NCBI GenBank assembly: GCA_051418055.1
Contig: JBPRGH010000139.1
Span: forward strand, 186,001-250,000
DNA: 64,000 nt
Reading direction: 5' to 3'
Origin: JBPRGH01 sp051418055
GTDB taxonomy: Bacteria; Bacteroidota; Bacteroidia; Cytophagales; Cyclobacteriaceae
The position numbers and the translations under genes were made by a program. Below the pieces are notes generated by a model. It had not been told where the DNA came from. It worked only from the letters and a program-made list of their open reading frames with translations, and did not search any database. Below, piece by piece: positions 52,194-60,621 of the stretch (within the stretch, counting starts at the first letter, position 1; each line of letters starts with the position of its first letter).

Positions 52194-52345
52194 AAATTAA
52201 ATATATTAAACCATCAATTCAAAATCCATATTAAAATAATTCGCAATAAACTACGATAAGTAAACTCTCCATTTTTTTCGAGACTTAATAACTTTTGGTG
52301 GAAAAAATCACCAGCAAGAGGTTGACCTTCTAAAAAAGATCTGAA

Positions 52346-52498
52346 TTATTCCTCCTCGAAATTCTTTTTTATCCTTTCCTGCAGCTGAGGTTTAGAACCG
52401 GGATGGGTGGTTCTTTGGGAAATATCATAACTAAAAAGCAGGATTATCAGAATAAAAATTATTGCTACTATCAGAAAAATGATTTTTTTCCTACTCAT
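52346..52498 (-). CDS. Small membrane protein (50 aa), below usual ORF length
   Basis: Reading the minus strand gives an ATG at 52498 and a stop at 52346. The protein starts MSRKKIIFLIVAII, with a single hydrophobic helix (about 6-22), then a polar tail that ends QERIKKNFEEE. It has no Shine-Dalgarno sequence, which is normal here. The helix with basic residues before it suggests a tail facing the periplasm. It lies divergent from the YihY gene. I do not recognise the family. Confidence 0.5.
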   Translation of the reverse strand: MSRKKIIFLIVAIIFILIILLFSYDISQRTTHPGSKPQLQERIKKNFEEE

Positions 52499-52610
52499 CT
52501 AATGATCTTATTAATATTTATATTAAGGGTATTTTCTTTCGGCCAATAATGCACTCAAAGATAACTTCCTTTTGCTTAACGTGTTGTTTTAGTGTTATTT
52601 TATCTTTTTT

Positions 52611-53552
52611 ATGAAGAAAATCTTAAAAGACATACCTTATCTTGCTAAACGCTCTTTTAGCGTTCTGCAAAAGAACAACCCTCTATTATTAGCCTCTGCC
52701 ACAGCATTTTTTACAGTATTTTCAACCACTCCAATTATTGTTTTATTAGTTAATATTTTAAGCCTTTATTTCAAAACTGAAAGGATAAGCACTGAAATAT
52801 TCAATGAAGTAAGGGCTGTATTCGGGGAATCTACTGCTCAGCAGATAGAGACATTTGTAGGGAATTTCAGAGAGATGGGTAGTAGCCCGTGGATTACGGT
52901 ATTGGGTACAGTATTTCTAATTTTTGTAGCTACCACTTTATTTAATGTTATCAAGCAGGCATTAAACAGGATTTGGAATATCAGGATAAATCCAAAACGG
53001 AAATTTAGGCATAACCTTAAAGAACGAGGCAAGGCTTTTTTAATCATTCTATTAGGTGGATTACTATTTCTTATTACATTACTTTTAGAAACCACCGTTG
53101 GTTTTCTGAGCAAGTACCTTAAACTATTTATACCCGAATTAAACACTTTATTTGTACAAACTACGAGTGGTGTAATATCATTGATCATTGTATCTGTATG
53201 GTTTGGCATCTTATTCCGTTATTTACCGGACGCAAGAGCTAAATGGAAGGTATTAAGAGTAGGCGCTGTTGTTACAGGAATATTATTTACTATTGGAAAA
53301 TATATTCTTGGTATATTTCTGGTCGGTGGAAATATTGGTAATATTTTCGATGCTTCTGCATCTATAGTTTTATTCCTTCTTTTTATTTTCTACTCCTCAA
53401 TGATCATGTATTTCGGCGCAGCTTTTACCCTGGTTTACGGCGATTATACAAATCGTAACATTAAGCCAAAAAAATATGCCGAACGCTTTCAAATGACAGC
53501 CGTAGAGGATACTGAAAAAGATAAAGAAACAGTTGACCTAACAAAAGAGTAG
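52611..53552 (+). CDS. YihY/virulence factor BrkB-family membrane protein (313 aa)
   Basis: An inner-membrane protein with about six helices (about 25-50, 90-115, 140-165, 180-205, 215-240 and 248-275). Typical elements are the start PLLLASATAFFTVFSTTPIIVLL and the later LFRYLPDARAKWKVLRVGAVVTGILFT, followed by GNIFDASASIVLFLLFIFYSSMIMYFGAAFTLVYGD. Family members were once called RNase BN; the actual function is unknown. The C-terminus is charged and cytoplasmic. Confidence 0.88.
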   Translation: MKKILKDIPYLAKRSFSVLQKNNPLLLASATAFFTVFSTTPIIVLLVNILSLYFKTERISTEIFNEVRAVFGESTAQQIETFVGNFREMGSSPWITVLGTVFLIFVATTLFNVIKQALNRIWNIRINPKRKFRHNLKERGKAFLIILLGGLLFLITLLLETTVGFLSKYLKLFIPELNTLFVQTTSGVISLIIVSVWFGILFRYLPDARAKWKVLRVGAVVTGILFTIGKYILGIFLVGGNIGNIFDASASIVLFLLFIFYSSMIMYFGAAFTLVYGDYTNRNIKPKKYAERFQMTAVEDTEKDKETVDLTKE

Positions 53553-53613
53553 AGTTTTTGCATGGCCCGGCTGTGCCCTTCCAATTAACTTTTTAAACCT
53601 ACTTCTGCCAATT

Positions 53614-54456
53614 CTAGAGAACCTCTCTTAGATTAAATGTATCTTTTAACCTGATACCTTTCTCTGTTTCCTGTAAAGTGCAGCATTCATGATCGGGATC
53701 ATGTTCTAAAAAAAGCGTGTAGTTATTTGCCAAAGCCTCATGTAAAAATTTCTCTTTCTCATGCATGGAAACAAGCGGGCGCACATCATAGCTCATGATA
53801 TATGGCAACGGTATATGATGGGTTGAAGGCAGAAGATCAGCCATAAAAGCAATTTTTTTATTTTTATAATTAATTATAGGGATCATCTGCTTTTCCGTAT
53901 GTCCGTCGGCAAAGAAAAACTGAATATTTTTAAAAGGAGACCCCTCTACAGGATCAATAAAGTTTAAATGCCCCTGCTCCTGGATTGGTGAAATATTTTC
54001 TTTTAAAAAACTGGCTTTCTCTCTTGGATTAGGATTTGTTGCCCATTTCCAATGATCTTCATTTGACCAGTATCGTGCATTTTTAAAATTTAGCTCTGCC
54101 TTACCTTCAAGATTAAATATCACACTGCCCCCGCAATGATCAAAATGGAGATGAGTTAGGATCACATCTGTAATATCATCTTTAGAAAAACCTGCAGCTT
54201 TTAAAGATTTATCCAGGGAATCATCGCCATGTAGATAATAGAAGCTAAAAAATTTCGCACTTTGTTTATCCCCCATTCCATTATCAATTAATATTAGCCT
54301 GTCCCCATCTTCTATTAATAAACAGCGCAATGCCCATGAACACATATTATTTTCATCTGCCGGGTTTAATTTATTCCAAAGTGACTTAGGTACCACTCCA
54401 AACATAGCGCCACCATCAAGTTTAAAATAGCCTGTGTTAATTACGTGTAGGTTCAT
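53614..54456 (-). CDS. MBL-fold metallo-hydrolase (280 aa)
   Basis: A zinc-dependent hydrolase with the metal motif THLHFDHCGG (His-x-His-x-Asp-His) near residue 100, preceded by the strand LILIDNGMGDK and followed by FFADGHTEKQMIPI with a further metal histidine, AFMADLLPS and LFLEHDPDH near the end. The arrangement is of the glyoxalase II/lactonase/sulfur-dioxygenase type. No signal peptide. Substrate unknown. It lies alone, downstream of accA but separated by a terminator and a repeat-like element. Confidence 0.85.
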   Translation of the reverse strand: MNLHVINTGYFKLDGGAMFGVVPKSLWNKLNPADENNMCSWALRCLLIEDGDRLILIDNGMGDKQSAKFFSFYYLHGDDSLDKSLKAAGFSKDDITDVILTHLHFDHCGGSVIFNLEGKAELNFKNARYWSNEDHWKWATNPNPREKASFLKENISPIQEQGHLNFIDPVEGSPFKNIQFFFADGHTEKQMIPIINYKNKKIAFMADLLPSTHHIPLPYIMSYDVRPLVSMHEKEKFLHEALANNYTLFLEHDPDHECCTLQETEKGIRLKDTFNLREVL

Positions 54457-54498
54457 AGTTGGTAGTTCAATGTTTCTAGTTCAATGATCAAAGTTTAT

Positions 54499-54597
54499 TA
54501 TTTCTGATTTCATCTTTACTCGTACCCGCATATATGCCGCACAAGGCTCTCGTGAACCTTCGCTGTGCTGCGGTTTCAGATTTTATATTTCTGATTT
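54499..54597. repeat. Hairpin element flanked by a 12-bp direct repeat
   Basis: TATTTCTGATTT occurs at 54499-54510 and again at 54586-54597. Between them lies a GC-rich imperfect hairpin, with CCGCACAAGG (537-546 of this kilobase block) pairing against CCTTCGCTGTGCTGCGG (557-573). It is non-coding. It resembles a small repeat element, but I have only one copy to judge. Confidence 0.35.
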
Positions 54598-54631
54598 AAC
54601 CAATACTCAGGACTCAGGGCTATTCAATAAC

Positions 54632-54661
54632 AAAAAAAGCCGCAGAATATCCCGCGGCTCT
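54632..54661 (-). terminator. Rho-independent terminator after accA
   Basis: On the minus strand GAGCCGCGGGATATTCTGCGGCTTTTTTT: AGCCGC pairs with GCGGCT, followed by seven T residues, 25 bases past the accA stop. Confidence 0.9.
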
Positions 54662-54685
54662 AAATTATAAAAATATAACCTCTTT

Positions 54686-55633
54686 TTACTCTTTAACTAC
54701 GCCCATCTGGCTAAATTTGTCTATACGCTTATCAATACGCTCACGTACATCAAGCTTCTCTAATTCACTTACAGTTTTAGAAATCGTCTTCTTTATCTCT
54801 TTAGCCATCCAATCCGGGTCAACATGAGCACCGCCTAATGGTTCTTTTATCACATCATCCACAATTTTCAGGTCTACCATATCTTTTGCGGTTAGCTTTA
54901 AAGCTTCTGCAGCCTGTTCTTTATAGTCCCAGCTTCTCCACAATATAGATGAGCAGGATTCAGGGGATATAACAGAATACCACGTATTTTCAAGCATGAA
55001 TATCTTATCACCAACAGCAATACCTAAGGCCCCACCTGATGCTCCCTCACCAATAATAATACATATCACCGGCACCTTAAGCATAAACATCTCCTTTATA
55101 TTCCGTGCTATTGCTTCCCCCTGACCACGTTCTTCCGCTTCCAAGCCCGGGAAAGCACCAGGAGTGTCAATAAGAGTAACAATAGGTTTATTAAATTTTT
55201 CAGCGATCTTCATTAACCGCAGTGCTTTTCTGTAACCTTCAGGATTTGCCATCCCAAAATTCCGCACCTGTCGCTGCTTGGTATTTCGGCCTTTTTGCTG
55301 ACCAATAAGCATATAAGTCTTACCGTCAATAGATCCTAAACCACCGACCATGGCTTTATCATCACTCACTCCACGATCACCATGCAGCTCAATAAAATCA
55401 TCGCACATGGAATAAATGTAATCAAGGGTGTATGGCCTGTCGGGATGACGCGATAATTGCACCCGCTGCCATCGGGTAAGATTCTGAAAAGTCTCTTTTT
55501 TAAGATCCTTTATTTTCTTTTCGAGCGTTTTTACAGCCTCGGATACGTCAACATCGCTTTCCTCTGCAATACGCTTCATATCTTCTAATTTAGCTTCCAG
55601 TTCAGCTATAGGTTTTTCAAATTCCAAAAGCAT
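54686..55633 (-). CDS. accA: Acetyl-CoA carboxylase carboxyltransferase alpha subunit (315 aa)
   Basis: Transfers the carboxyl group to acetyl-CoA in the first step of fatty-acid synthesis. It shows the N-terminal coiled-coil (FEKPIAELEAKLEDMKRIA), then TRWQRVQLSRHPDRPYTLDYI, the CoA- and biotin-binding motifs YMLIGQQKGRNTKQR, and TLIDTPGAFPGLEAEERGQGEAIA. Oxyanion-hole residues lie in GEGASGGALGI. Full length. It has its own promoter and terminator. Confidence 0.96.
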   Translation of the reverse strand: MLLEFEKPIAELEAKLEDMKRIAEESDVDVSEAVKTLEKKIKDLKKETFQNLTRWQRVQLSRHPDRPYTLDYIYSMCDDFIELHGDRGVSDDKAMVGGLGSIDGKTYMLIGQQKGRNTKQRQVRNFGMANPEGYRKALRLMKIAEKFNKPIVTLIDTPGAFPGLEAEERGQGEAIARNIKEMFMLKVPVICIIIGEGASGGALGIAVGDKIFMLENTWYSVISPESCSSILWRSWDYKEQAAEALKLTAKDMVDLKIVDDVIKEPLGGAHVDPDWMAKEIKKTISKTVSELEKLDVRERIDKRIDKFSQMGVVKE

Positions 55634-55652
55634 AGTCTTTATTAAATATACG

Positions 55653-55660
55653 CAAATTTA
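55653..55660 (-). promoter_or_regulatory. Candidate -7 box of accA
   Basis: TAAATTTG on the minus strand is a perfect TAnnTTTG match, 19 bases before the ATG. I could not find a convincing -33 TTG at the right distance. Confidence 0.45.
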
Positions 55661-55755
55661 GGATAACACAAATCCAGCTTTTATAACTGCCTTCTCCTAA
55701 TGAAAAAACAAAATTATACTAATTTGTTAAACAAAAGGCATAAATTTCCACTCCA

Positions 55756-56700
55756 ATGAAAAAAATACCACAATGGCTGGAGGAGAATATAGGTCTAAGC
55801 AGACCTGTGCAGGAGGATATAGTCCTATCCTTGATGATAATATTTGTACTTTGGCTGCTCCATTATTTAATTCTCACAATTGTCTTTAAGAAAGTTAAAG
55901 ATGTTAAAGAACGTTACTTTTGGCGCAGTGGTACAACCTATTTAGTTTTCACCGTCGGATTCATTGCCCTTTTACTCGTATGGGTTGAAGCTTATGGGTC
56001 ACTAGGTACTTTTCTTGGGCTTTTATCAGCAGGTCTTGCCATCGCATTAAAAGATCCAATAACAAACTTCTTTGCATGGATATTTATTATCATCAGGCGA
56101 CCTTTTCGGGTTGGTGAACGAATTCAGATCGGTGAACATGCAGGTGATGTTATTGATATCAGGATCTTTCAATTTACACTAAATGAAATAGGGAATTGGG
56201 TGGATGCTGATCAAAGTACAGGAAGGATAATCCATGTTCCTAACAGCTTAGTTTTCACAAAAGCACAGGCAAACTACAATCGTGGTTTCAGCCATATCTG
56301 GAATGAGATCCCTGTTTTAATAACCTTTGAAAGTGACTGGCGTGTTGCCAAGGCCGAGCTACAAAAAATTGCTGAAGAGCATGCTGAACAATTGTCAAGA
56401 GGAGCTCAAAAGCAACTTATAGAAGCCAGTCGGAAATTTATGATTTTCTACAGAAAACTTACACCAATTGTATATACCTCTGTAAAAGACAGCGGAATTT
56501 TACTAACAATTCGTTATCTATGCATCCCTCAAAGAAGAAGAGGCAGCCAGCAGGCAATATGGGAAGATATCCTGGAAACATTTGAAAAAAATCCAAATAT
56601 AGAATTTGCATATCCGACCCAGCGGGTATATTTTGAGCATCATGATCAGGAAGAACTTAAAAAAACATTTACGAATAAAAACCGAAAACCTAACAGTTAA
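55756..56700 (+). CDS. MscS-family mechanosensitive ion channel (314 aa)
   Basis: An inner-membrane channel that releases solutes on hypo-osmotic shock. Helices lie at about 22-45, 60-82 and 88-110. The pore-lining helix is GTFLGLLSAGLAIALKDPITNFFAW, followed by the MscS beta domain RPFRVGERIQIGEHAGDVIDI and the INVPNS-like IIHVPNSLVFTKAQANYNRGF. The C-terminal region (about 180-300) is the vestibule. The start of the following lipoprotein gene overlaps it by about 59 bases. Confidence 0.92.
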   Translation: MKKIPQWLEENIGLSRPVQEDIVLSLMIIFVLWLLHYLILTIVFKKVKDVKERYFWRSGTTYLVFTVGFIALLLVWVEAYGSLGTFLGLLSAGLAIALKDPITNFFAWIFIIIRRPFRVGERIQIGEHAGDVIDIRIFQFTLNEIGNWVDADQSTGRIIHVPNSLVFTKAQANYNRGFSHIWNEIPVLITFESDWRVAKAELQKIAEEHAEQLSRGAQKQLIEASRKFMIFYRKLTPIVYTSVKDSGILLTIRYLCIPQRRRGSQQAIWEDILETFEKNPNIEFAYPTQRVYFEHHDQEELKKTFTNKNRKPNS

Positions 56701-57871
56701 TATAGCTTTTTTAATTTTTATTCTGTCTTTAACAGGATGTAAATCCGAAGAATCTAATAATGAGCTGATAACCCTTAAATCACCCGCAGGAAGTAATTCT
56801 GCTCAACCTAACCTGTTTGCTACAGAGGATGGATTATACATATCCTGGCAAACAACAGAAGATTCTATTTCCGCATTATACTACAGTAAATTTCAGGACA
56901 AACAGTGGACATCCCCGAAAAAATTAGCAAGTGGTAAAGACTGGTTTATCAACTGGGCAGATTATCCTTCCCTGGCTGTTAATAATCAGGAAAAAGTATT
57001 TTCCAATTTTTTACCAAAAAGTGGAGAAGGCACTTATGCATATGATATCCATCTAACGCTAAATCAACCTGATACGACTTACAAGCTTCATGAGGATACG
57101 ACTCAAACTGAGCATGGTTTTGTAAGCGCTGAACCTTTGCCGAATGGTGGTTTTATTACCGTTTGGCTGGATGGAAGAAACACAGGAGGTGGGCATCATG
57201 AACATAATGGAGCCATGACTTTGCGTGCTGCTGAAATTGATCAGCACGGCAAGAAAGTAGATGAATGGCTGCTGGATGAAAAAGTGTGTGACTGCTGTCA
57301 GACAGACATTGCATATACAGAAGAAGGGCCAATTGTAGTTTATCGCAACCGAAGCAATGAAGAAGTCCGTGATAATTTTTATACAATATTAAATAATGGG
57401 CAGTGGAGTAATCCCAAACCCTTACATGCGGATAACTGGAAAATAGAAGGATGCCCTGTAAATGGTCCGTCAATTGATGCTAAAAATAAAAATGTGGCGG
57501 TTGCCTACTTTACAGCTACAGAAAATAACCCAAAAGTCAACCTGGTTCTTTCAACTGATGCTGGGGAATCATTTACTTCACCGCTTACAGTTTCATCACA
57601 AAAAGTTATAGGGCGAGTAGATGTCGAGGTGACAAATAAGGATGAAGTATGGGTTTCATGGATGGAACTGGAAAATGAAAATGCTATTTTGAAAGCTGCT
57701 TCATACAATTTTTCAGGTGAATTATTATCAGAAAAAACAATAGCAGAACTCGCTGCATCAAGAAAATCCGGCTTTCCCCAAATGGAAAATTTCCAAGAAA
57801 GCCTTTACTTTGCATGGACAGAAACAGGTGATACAACCAGTATTAAATTAAAACGTTTAAAAATACAATAG
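56642..57871 (+). CDS. Sialidase-like beta-propeller lipoprotein with CDCC motif (409 aa)
   Basis: A lipoprotein signal (FLIFILSLTGC, lipid-modified Cys near 33) is followed by a BNR/sialidase-type propeller with blade motifs such as LVLSTDAGESFTSPLTVSS. A cysteine-rich loop in the middle reads KVCDCCQTDIAY, with another Cys in KIEGCPVNGPSID about 50 residues later. It lacks the complete arginine triad of true sialidases as far as I can see. The next genes encode DUF3347 and TlpA-type proteins, 12 and 2 bases apart, so all three act together. The ATG at 56642 is the nearest start that leaves the signal peptide near the N-terminus; the longer form from 56606 is unlikely. Confidence 0.7.
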   Translation: MIRKNLKKHLRIKTENLTVNIAFLIFILSLTGCKSEESNNELITLKSPAGSNSAQPNLFATEDGLYISWQTTEDSISALYYSKFQDKQWTSPKKLASGKDWFINWADYPSLAVNNQEKVFSNFLPKSGEGTYAYDIHLTLNQPDTTYKLHEDTTQTEHGFVSAEPLPNGGFITVWLDGRNTGGGHHEHNGAMTLRAAEIDQHGKKVDEWLLDEKVCDCCQTDIAYTEEGPIVVYRNRSNEEVRDNFYTILNNGQWSNPKPLHADNWKIEGCPVNGPSIDAKNKNVAVAYFTATENNPKVNLVLSTDAGESFTSPLTVSSQKVIGRVDVEVTNKDEVWVSWMELENENAILKAASYNFSGELLSEKTIAELAASRKSGFPQMENFQESLYFAWTETGDTTSIKLKRLKIQ

Positions 57872-57883
57872 AAAATCACGATT

Positions 57884-58483
57884 ATGAAAAACATACTTAT
57901 TGCTTTAGTATTAATTTTATCGGTTACAGCATGTGAAACTAACCAAACAAAAGAGGAAGAAAGTCCTGAAAAAGAACAAGAAGGCCTTGAAAAACCGGAA
58001 ACTTCACAAAAATCTACGGATACCACCGCTGAAGCTCAGGTAATTTCTGATGAAGATCTGGAAGCTTTTAGAAATTTAAATGAAAACCTGGCAGATCAAA
58101 TTCTAAATTCCTATCTGAAAATAAAAGATGCCCTTGTAAATACAAATGGAGCAGAAGCAAAGAGAATAGCTGCATCAGCTCTTAAGCAAATTAAAAATCA
58201 AGATGGTGAAGCAATGGAAATGATCCGTCAGGACCTGGCACATATGTCTGTTACCACTTCCGTAGATCACCAGCGGGAACATTTTAAAACTTTATCTGCT
58301 CATGTATATGCACTTGTAAAGGCAACTGACGCAAATGATCAGCAACTTTATAAACAATATTGTCCTATGGCGTTTGATAATACAGGTGCATACTGGTTAT
58401 CTTCTGCGGAGGAAATCAGAAATCCTTATTTTGGAGACAAAATGCTGAAATGCGGAAGGGTACAAGAGACAATTGAACCTTAA
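57884..58483 (+). CDS. DUF3347-domain lipoprotein (199 aa)
   Basis: A lipoprotein signal (LILSVTAC, Cys near 17) is followed by an acidic Pro/Glu linker and the DUF3347 domain (about 60-195). Its helical pattern LADQILNSYLKIKDALVN and the C-terminal phrase QYCPMAFDNTGAYWLSSAEEIRNPYFGDKMLKCG are diagnostic. The Cys, Met and His residues near the end suit copper binding, and the domain is found in CusB-like efflux proteins and copper-associated lipoproteins. It is the middle gene of the propeller-DUF3347-TlpA group. Confidence 0.85.
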   Translation: MKNILIALVLILSVTACETNQTKEEESPEKEQEGLEKPETSQKSTDTTAEAQVISDEDLEAFRNLNENLADQILNSYLKIKDALVNTNGAEAKRIAASALKQIKNQDGEAMEMIRQDLAHMSVTTSVDHQREHFKTLSAHVYALVKATDANDQQLYKQYCPMAFDNTGAYWLSSAEEIRNPYFGDKMLKCGRVQETIEP

Positions 58484-58485
58484 AT

Positions 58486-59004
58486 ATGAATAAAATCATT
58501 ATTATATGTTTTCTGCTGATCTGTGGATGTACTGTGCCTAACAGCCAGGAATCCACAGGTCAGTATGAAGAGATCCCTGACCCGCAGACGAAACTAACTA
58601 TTAACGACCTTCAGCTGGTAGATCTGGAAGGAAATACAGTACCAGCTTCAAATTTTCAAGGACAAGCGGTATTTGTTAATTTATGGGCTACCTGGTGTCG
58701 GCCATGTTTAGAGGAAATGCCGGATATTGAAAATGCACAGCAAAAACTTCAGGAAAAAGAGGTAGAAATGCATTTCATTTTCCCTTCAAATGAATCAATT
58801 GCAAAAATTCAAAAATTTAAAAAAGGCAATGATTATGATTTCCGGTACTTTCATTTAGCTAATAATTTTGAGCAACTGGGAATCTACACGCTCCCCACTA
58901 CCCTGCTTTTTAATAAGGACGGGAAACTGGTAGAAACATTTGTTGGCGCCCGTGAATGGGACCTTGATGATGCTATCGATTATCTTGAAAGTATTGCCGA
59001 CTAA
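58486..59004 (+). CDS. TlpA/ResA-family thioredoxin-like lipoprotein (172 aa)
   Basis: A thiol-disulfide reductase anchored to the membrane: the signal peptide (IICFLLICGC) carries a lipobox Cys, then the thioredoxin fold with the active site NLWATWCRPCLEEMPDI (Cys-x-x-Cys near 71-74) and the cis-proline in YTLPTTLLFN. TlpA/ResA proteins reduce apo-cytochrome c or copper-site cysteines. It lies 2 bases after the DUF3347 gene, suggesting a shared role in copper or haem-site maturation. Confidence 0.9.
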   Translation: MNKIIIICFLLICGCTVPNSQESTGQYEEIPDPQTKLTINDLQLVDLEGNTVPASNFQGQAVFVNLWATWCRPCLEEMPDIENAQQKLQEKEVEMHFIFPSNESIAKIQKFKKGNDYDFRYFHLANNFEQLGIYTLPTTLLFNKDGKLVETFVGAREWDLDDAIDYLESIAD

Positions 59005-59007
59005 ATT

Positions 59008-59068
59008 CTATTCTCCCCCTTCTCCCTTCTCCCTTCTTCTTTCTTCCTTCTCCATTCTCCCTTCATTT
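59008..59068. repeat. Pyrimidine-rich low-complexity tract
   Basis: An almost pure C/T stretch built from near-copies of TTCTCCC and CTTCTTC lies between the stops of two convergent genes. No hairpin with a T tract is visible, so it is not a canonical terminator. Confidence 0.6.
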
Positions 59069-59069
59069 A

Positions 59070-60311
59070 TTAATTCTTAATTTTTAATTCATTTAAACCT
59101 TCTTCAACAAAAGGTAATAGCTTTTCTATGGTAACATGGTCCATAATCACAATTTTATACCAGTTTGGCGCATCATGATTATCGGGAACAAGTCCAAATT
59201 TTGATGCTATTTTCTTTGGAACAAACTCACTGCGAATAGTAATAATATTGGAATTCTCATTTCGATAATATAAAATACCTGCCTCTCTAAGCTGCTTGCA
59301 AAGCCAGTTGGCTCTATTGTTAAGGATGAGTATTTTCTCATACCATCCATGCGGGCCATAAGTCATCAGGATCATCCATATAGCTATGGCATTTGCACCC
59401 GATCGGCTTCCGGATAAAGTATAATCCTCACCTTCCACATAACTTGCAGCCTTAGTATTTGCAAAATGTATCCAGTTTTTTCGGATAATAAAAATACCTG
59501 TACCGTAAGGTGCCTGTAACATCTTATGCGCATCCAAAGTCACAGAATTAACCTCAGGATTTCTAAAATCAAGATTATTATTTTTTGCTGCAAAGGGATA
59601 ATAAAAACCTCCGTATGCACCGTCAACATGAATTTTATAGGTTAATTCATGCTTATTAAAAGCCTCAGCATAAATTTCTGTTTCATCCACGGATCCAAAC
59701 ATCGTGGTCATCATATTAGCAATACAAATAACATGTTTTACACCTTCCTCATTTAGCATTGCCAGCTGGCTCTCCAGATTAGTAGGGTCAATCTTTCTAT
59801 CATCTTCTTTTACCGTAATTTTTATCAAACGAATATTTAAAATATTTGCTGCCTTATCCATTGAATAATGTGCATCTGCAGATGTGATAATGGCTATCTC
59901 ATCAAGCTTTGCCTCAAGCTCCTGAATAAAATAATTACGATACACCCAGATAGCCTGCATATTCGCTTCCGTACCACCGGAAGCTACATAACCATCAAAT
60001 TCATCAGGTTCACCATTTAAAATATCTGCGGCACATATTCCGATAAGCTCCTTTTCTATTTCCTGTGTTCCTTTAAAAAAACTTTCGGACCTGCCAAGAG
60101 TATGACAGCCAATATGATTTGGGTTGTGTATGAGCGTTGATAAAAAAGGTGCATCATTTAAAAATGGTGCATCCTGATAAAAAACCCTGTCATCAAGATG
60201 AGAAGCAGGTACCCCTAAAATATTTTCATTATAATAATTTACATTTTGCCCCAATGCCTTAAATACACGTTCTCTGATCTTTTCCTGAGGTAATTTTTCC
60301 CAAATGGCCAT
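59070..60311 (-). CDS. PLP-dependent group II decarboxylase (413 aa)
   Basis: A fold-type I amino-acid decarboxylase. Key positions are GYVASGGTEANMQAIWVYRN (cofactor phosphate), the HVDGAYGGFYYPFA segment with the Asp for the pyridine nitrogen, and the Schiff-base lysine in TLDAHKMLQAPYGTG near residue 245. The family includes histidine, glutamate, tyrosine and aspartate decarboxylases. The substrate is not decided by the sequence I can see; the histidine decarboxylase-like subgroup seems closest. Cytoplasmic; single gene. Confidence 0.85.
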   Translation of the reverse strand: MAIWEKLPQEKIRERVFKALGQNVNYYNENILGVPASHLDDRVFYQDAPFLNDAPFLSTLIHNPNHIGCHTLGRSESFFKGTQEIEKELIGICAADILNGEPDEFDGYVASGGTEANMQAIWVYRNYFIQELEAKLDEIAIITSADAHYSMDKAANILNIRLIKITVKEDDRKIDPTNLESQLAMLNEEGVKHVICIANMMTTMFGSVDETEIYAEAFNKHELTYKIHVDGAYGGFYYPFAAKNNNLDFRNPEVNSVTLDAHKMLQAPYGTGIFIIRKNWIHFANTKAASYVEGEDYTLSGSRSGANAIAIWMILMTYGPHGWYEKILILNNRANWLCKQLREAGILYYRNENSNIITIRSEFVPKKIASKFGLVPDNHDAPNWYKIVIMDHVTIEKLLPFVEEGLNELKIKN

Positions 60312-60330
60312 GACTGTATTCGCTTTTACA

Positions 60331-60362
60331 CAAGATTAGGAAGAAATAATATAATACTCCAA
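60331..60362 (-). promoter_or_regulatory. Candidate promoter of the PLP decarboxylase gene
   Basis: TAATCTTG (60331-60338, minus strand) matches TAnnTTTG at all but one position. TTG (60360-60362) lies 21 bases upstream. Confidence 0.45.
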
Positions 60363-60468
60363 TTTCTTTATTTTGATAATTTGATGCCTTAAAATAATTA
60401 TAGCGCTCTTATTTGCATACATCATTGTTATAGTCACATTCTTCTTCTTTAGAATGTATTTCTAAAAC

Positions 60469-60585
60469 ATGCAGGAGAAAATATTACCAGCTTCTTTTTG
60501 GGAGGGTCGTAATTTCCCATGGTGGTTAGCTGCTGGGCTGGCAAACGTAATGCTGAACAGGGTTTATAAGAAAAGCCTGATATAG
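60469..60585 (+). CDS. Possible 38-aa small ORF upstream of the TPP riboswitch
   Basis: An ATG-initiated ORF that starts MQEKILPASFWEGRNFP and ends in VYKKSLI. The middle is hydrophobic with several tryptophans. It may be a small membrane peptide or chance. It lies in the 456-base space between the decarboxylase gene and thiS, and ends just before the predicted riboswitch promoter. Without homologues I would not trust it. Confidence 0.25.
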   Translation: MQEKILPASFWEGRNFPWWLAAGLANVMLNRVYKKSLI

Positions 60586-60588
60586 AAG

Positions 60589-60618
60589 TTGCAAAACCTG
60601 AATAATTCTTTATCTTTA
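60589..60618 (+). promoter_or_regulatory. Promoter of the thiamine operon
   Basis: TTG (60589-60591) is followed after 19 bases by TATCTTTA (60611-60618), seven of eight positions of the TAnnTTTG box. Transcription would start near 60624, placing the start of the riboswitch at the transcript's 5' end. Confidence 0.6.
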
Positions 60619-60621
60619 CAT

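Noticed and set aside
56642..57871. True sialidase assignment for the propeller lipoprotein
   Set aside because: BNR-like blades are present, but I could not find the arginine triad and Asp/Glu/Tyr catalytic set, and the CDCC loop is foreign to sialidases.
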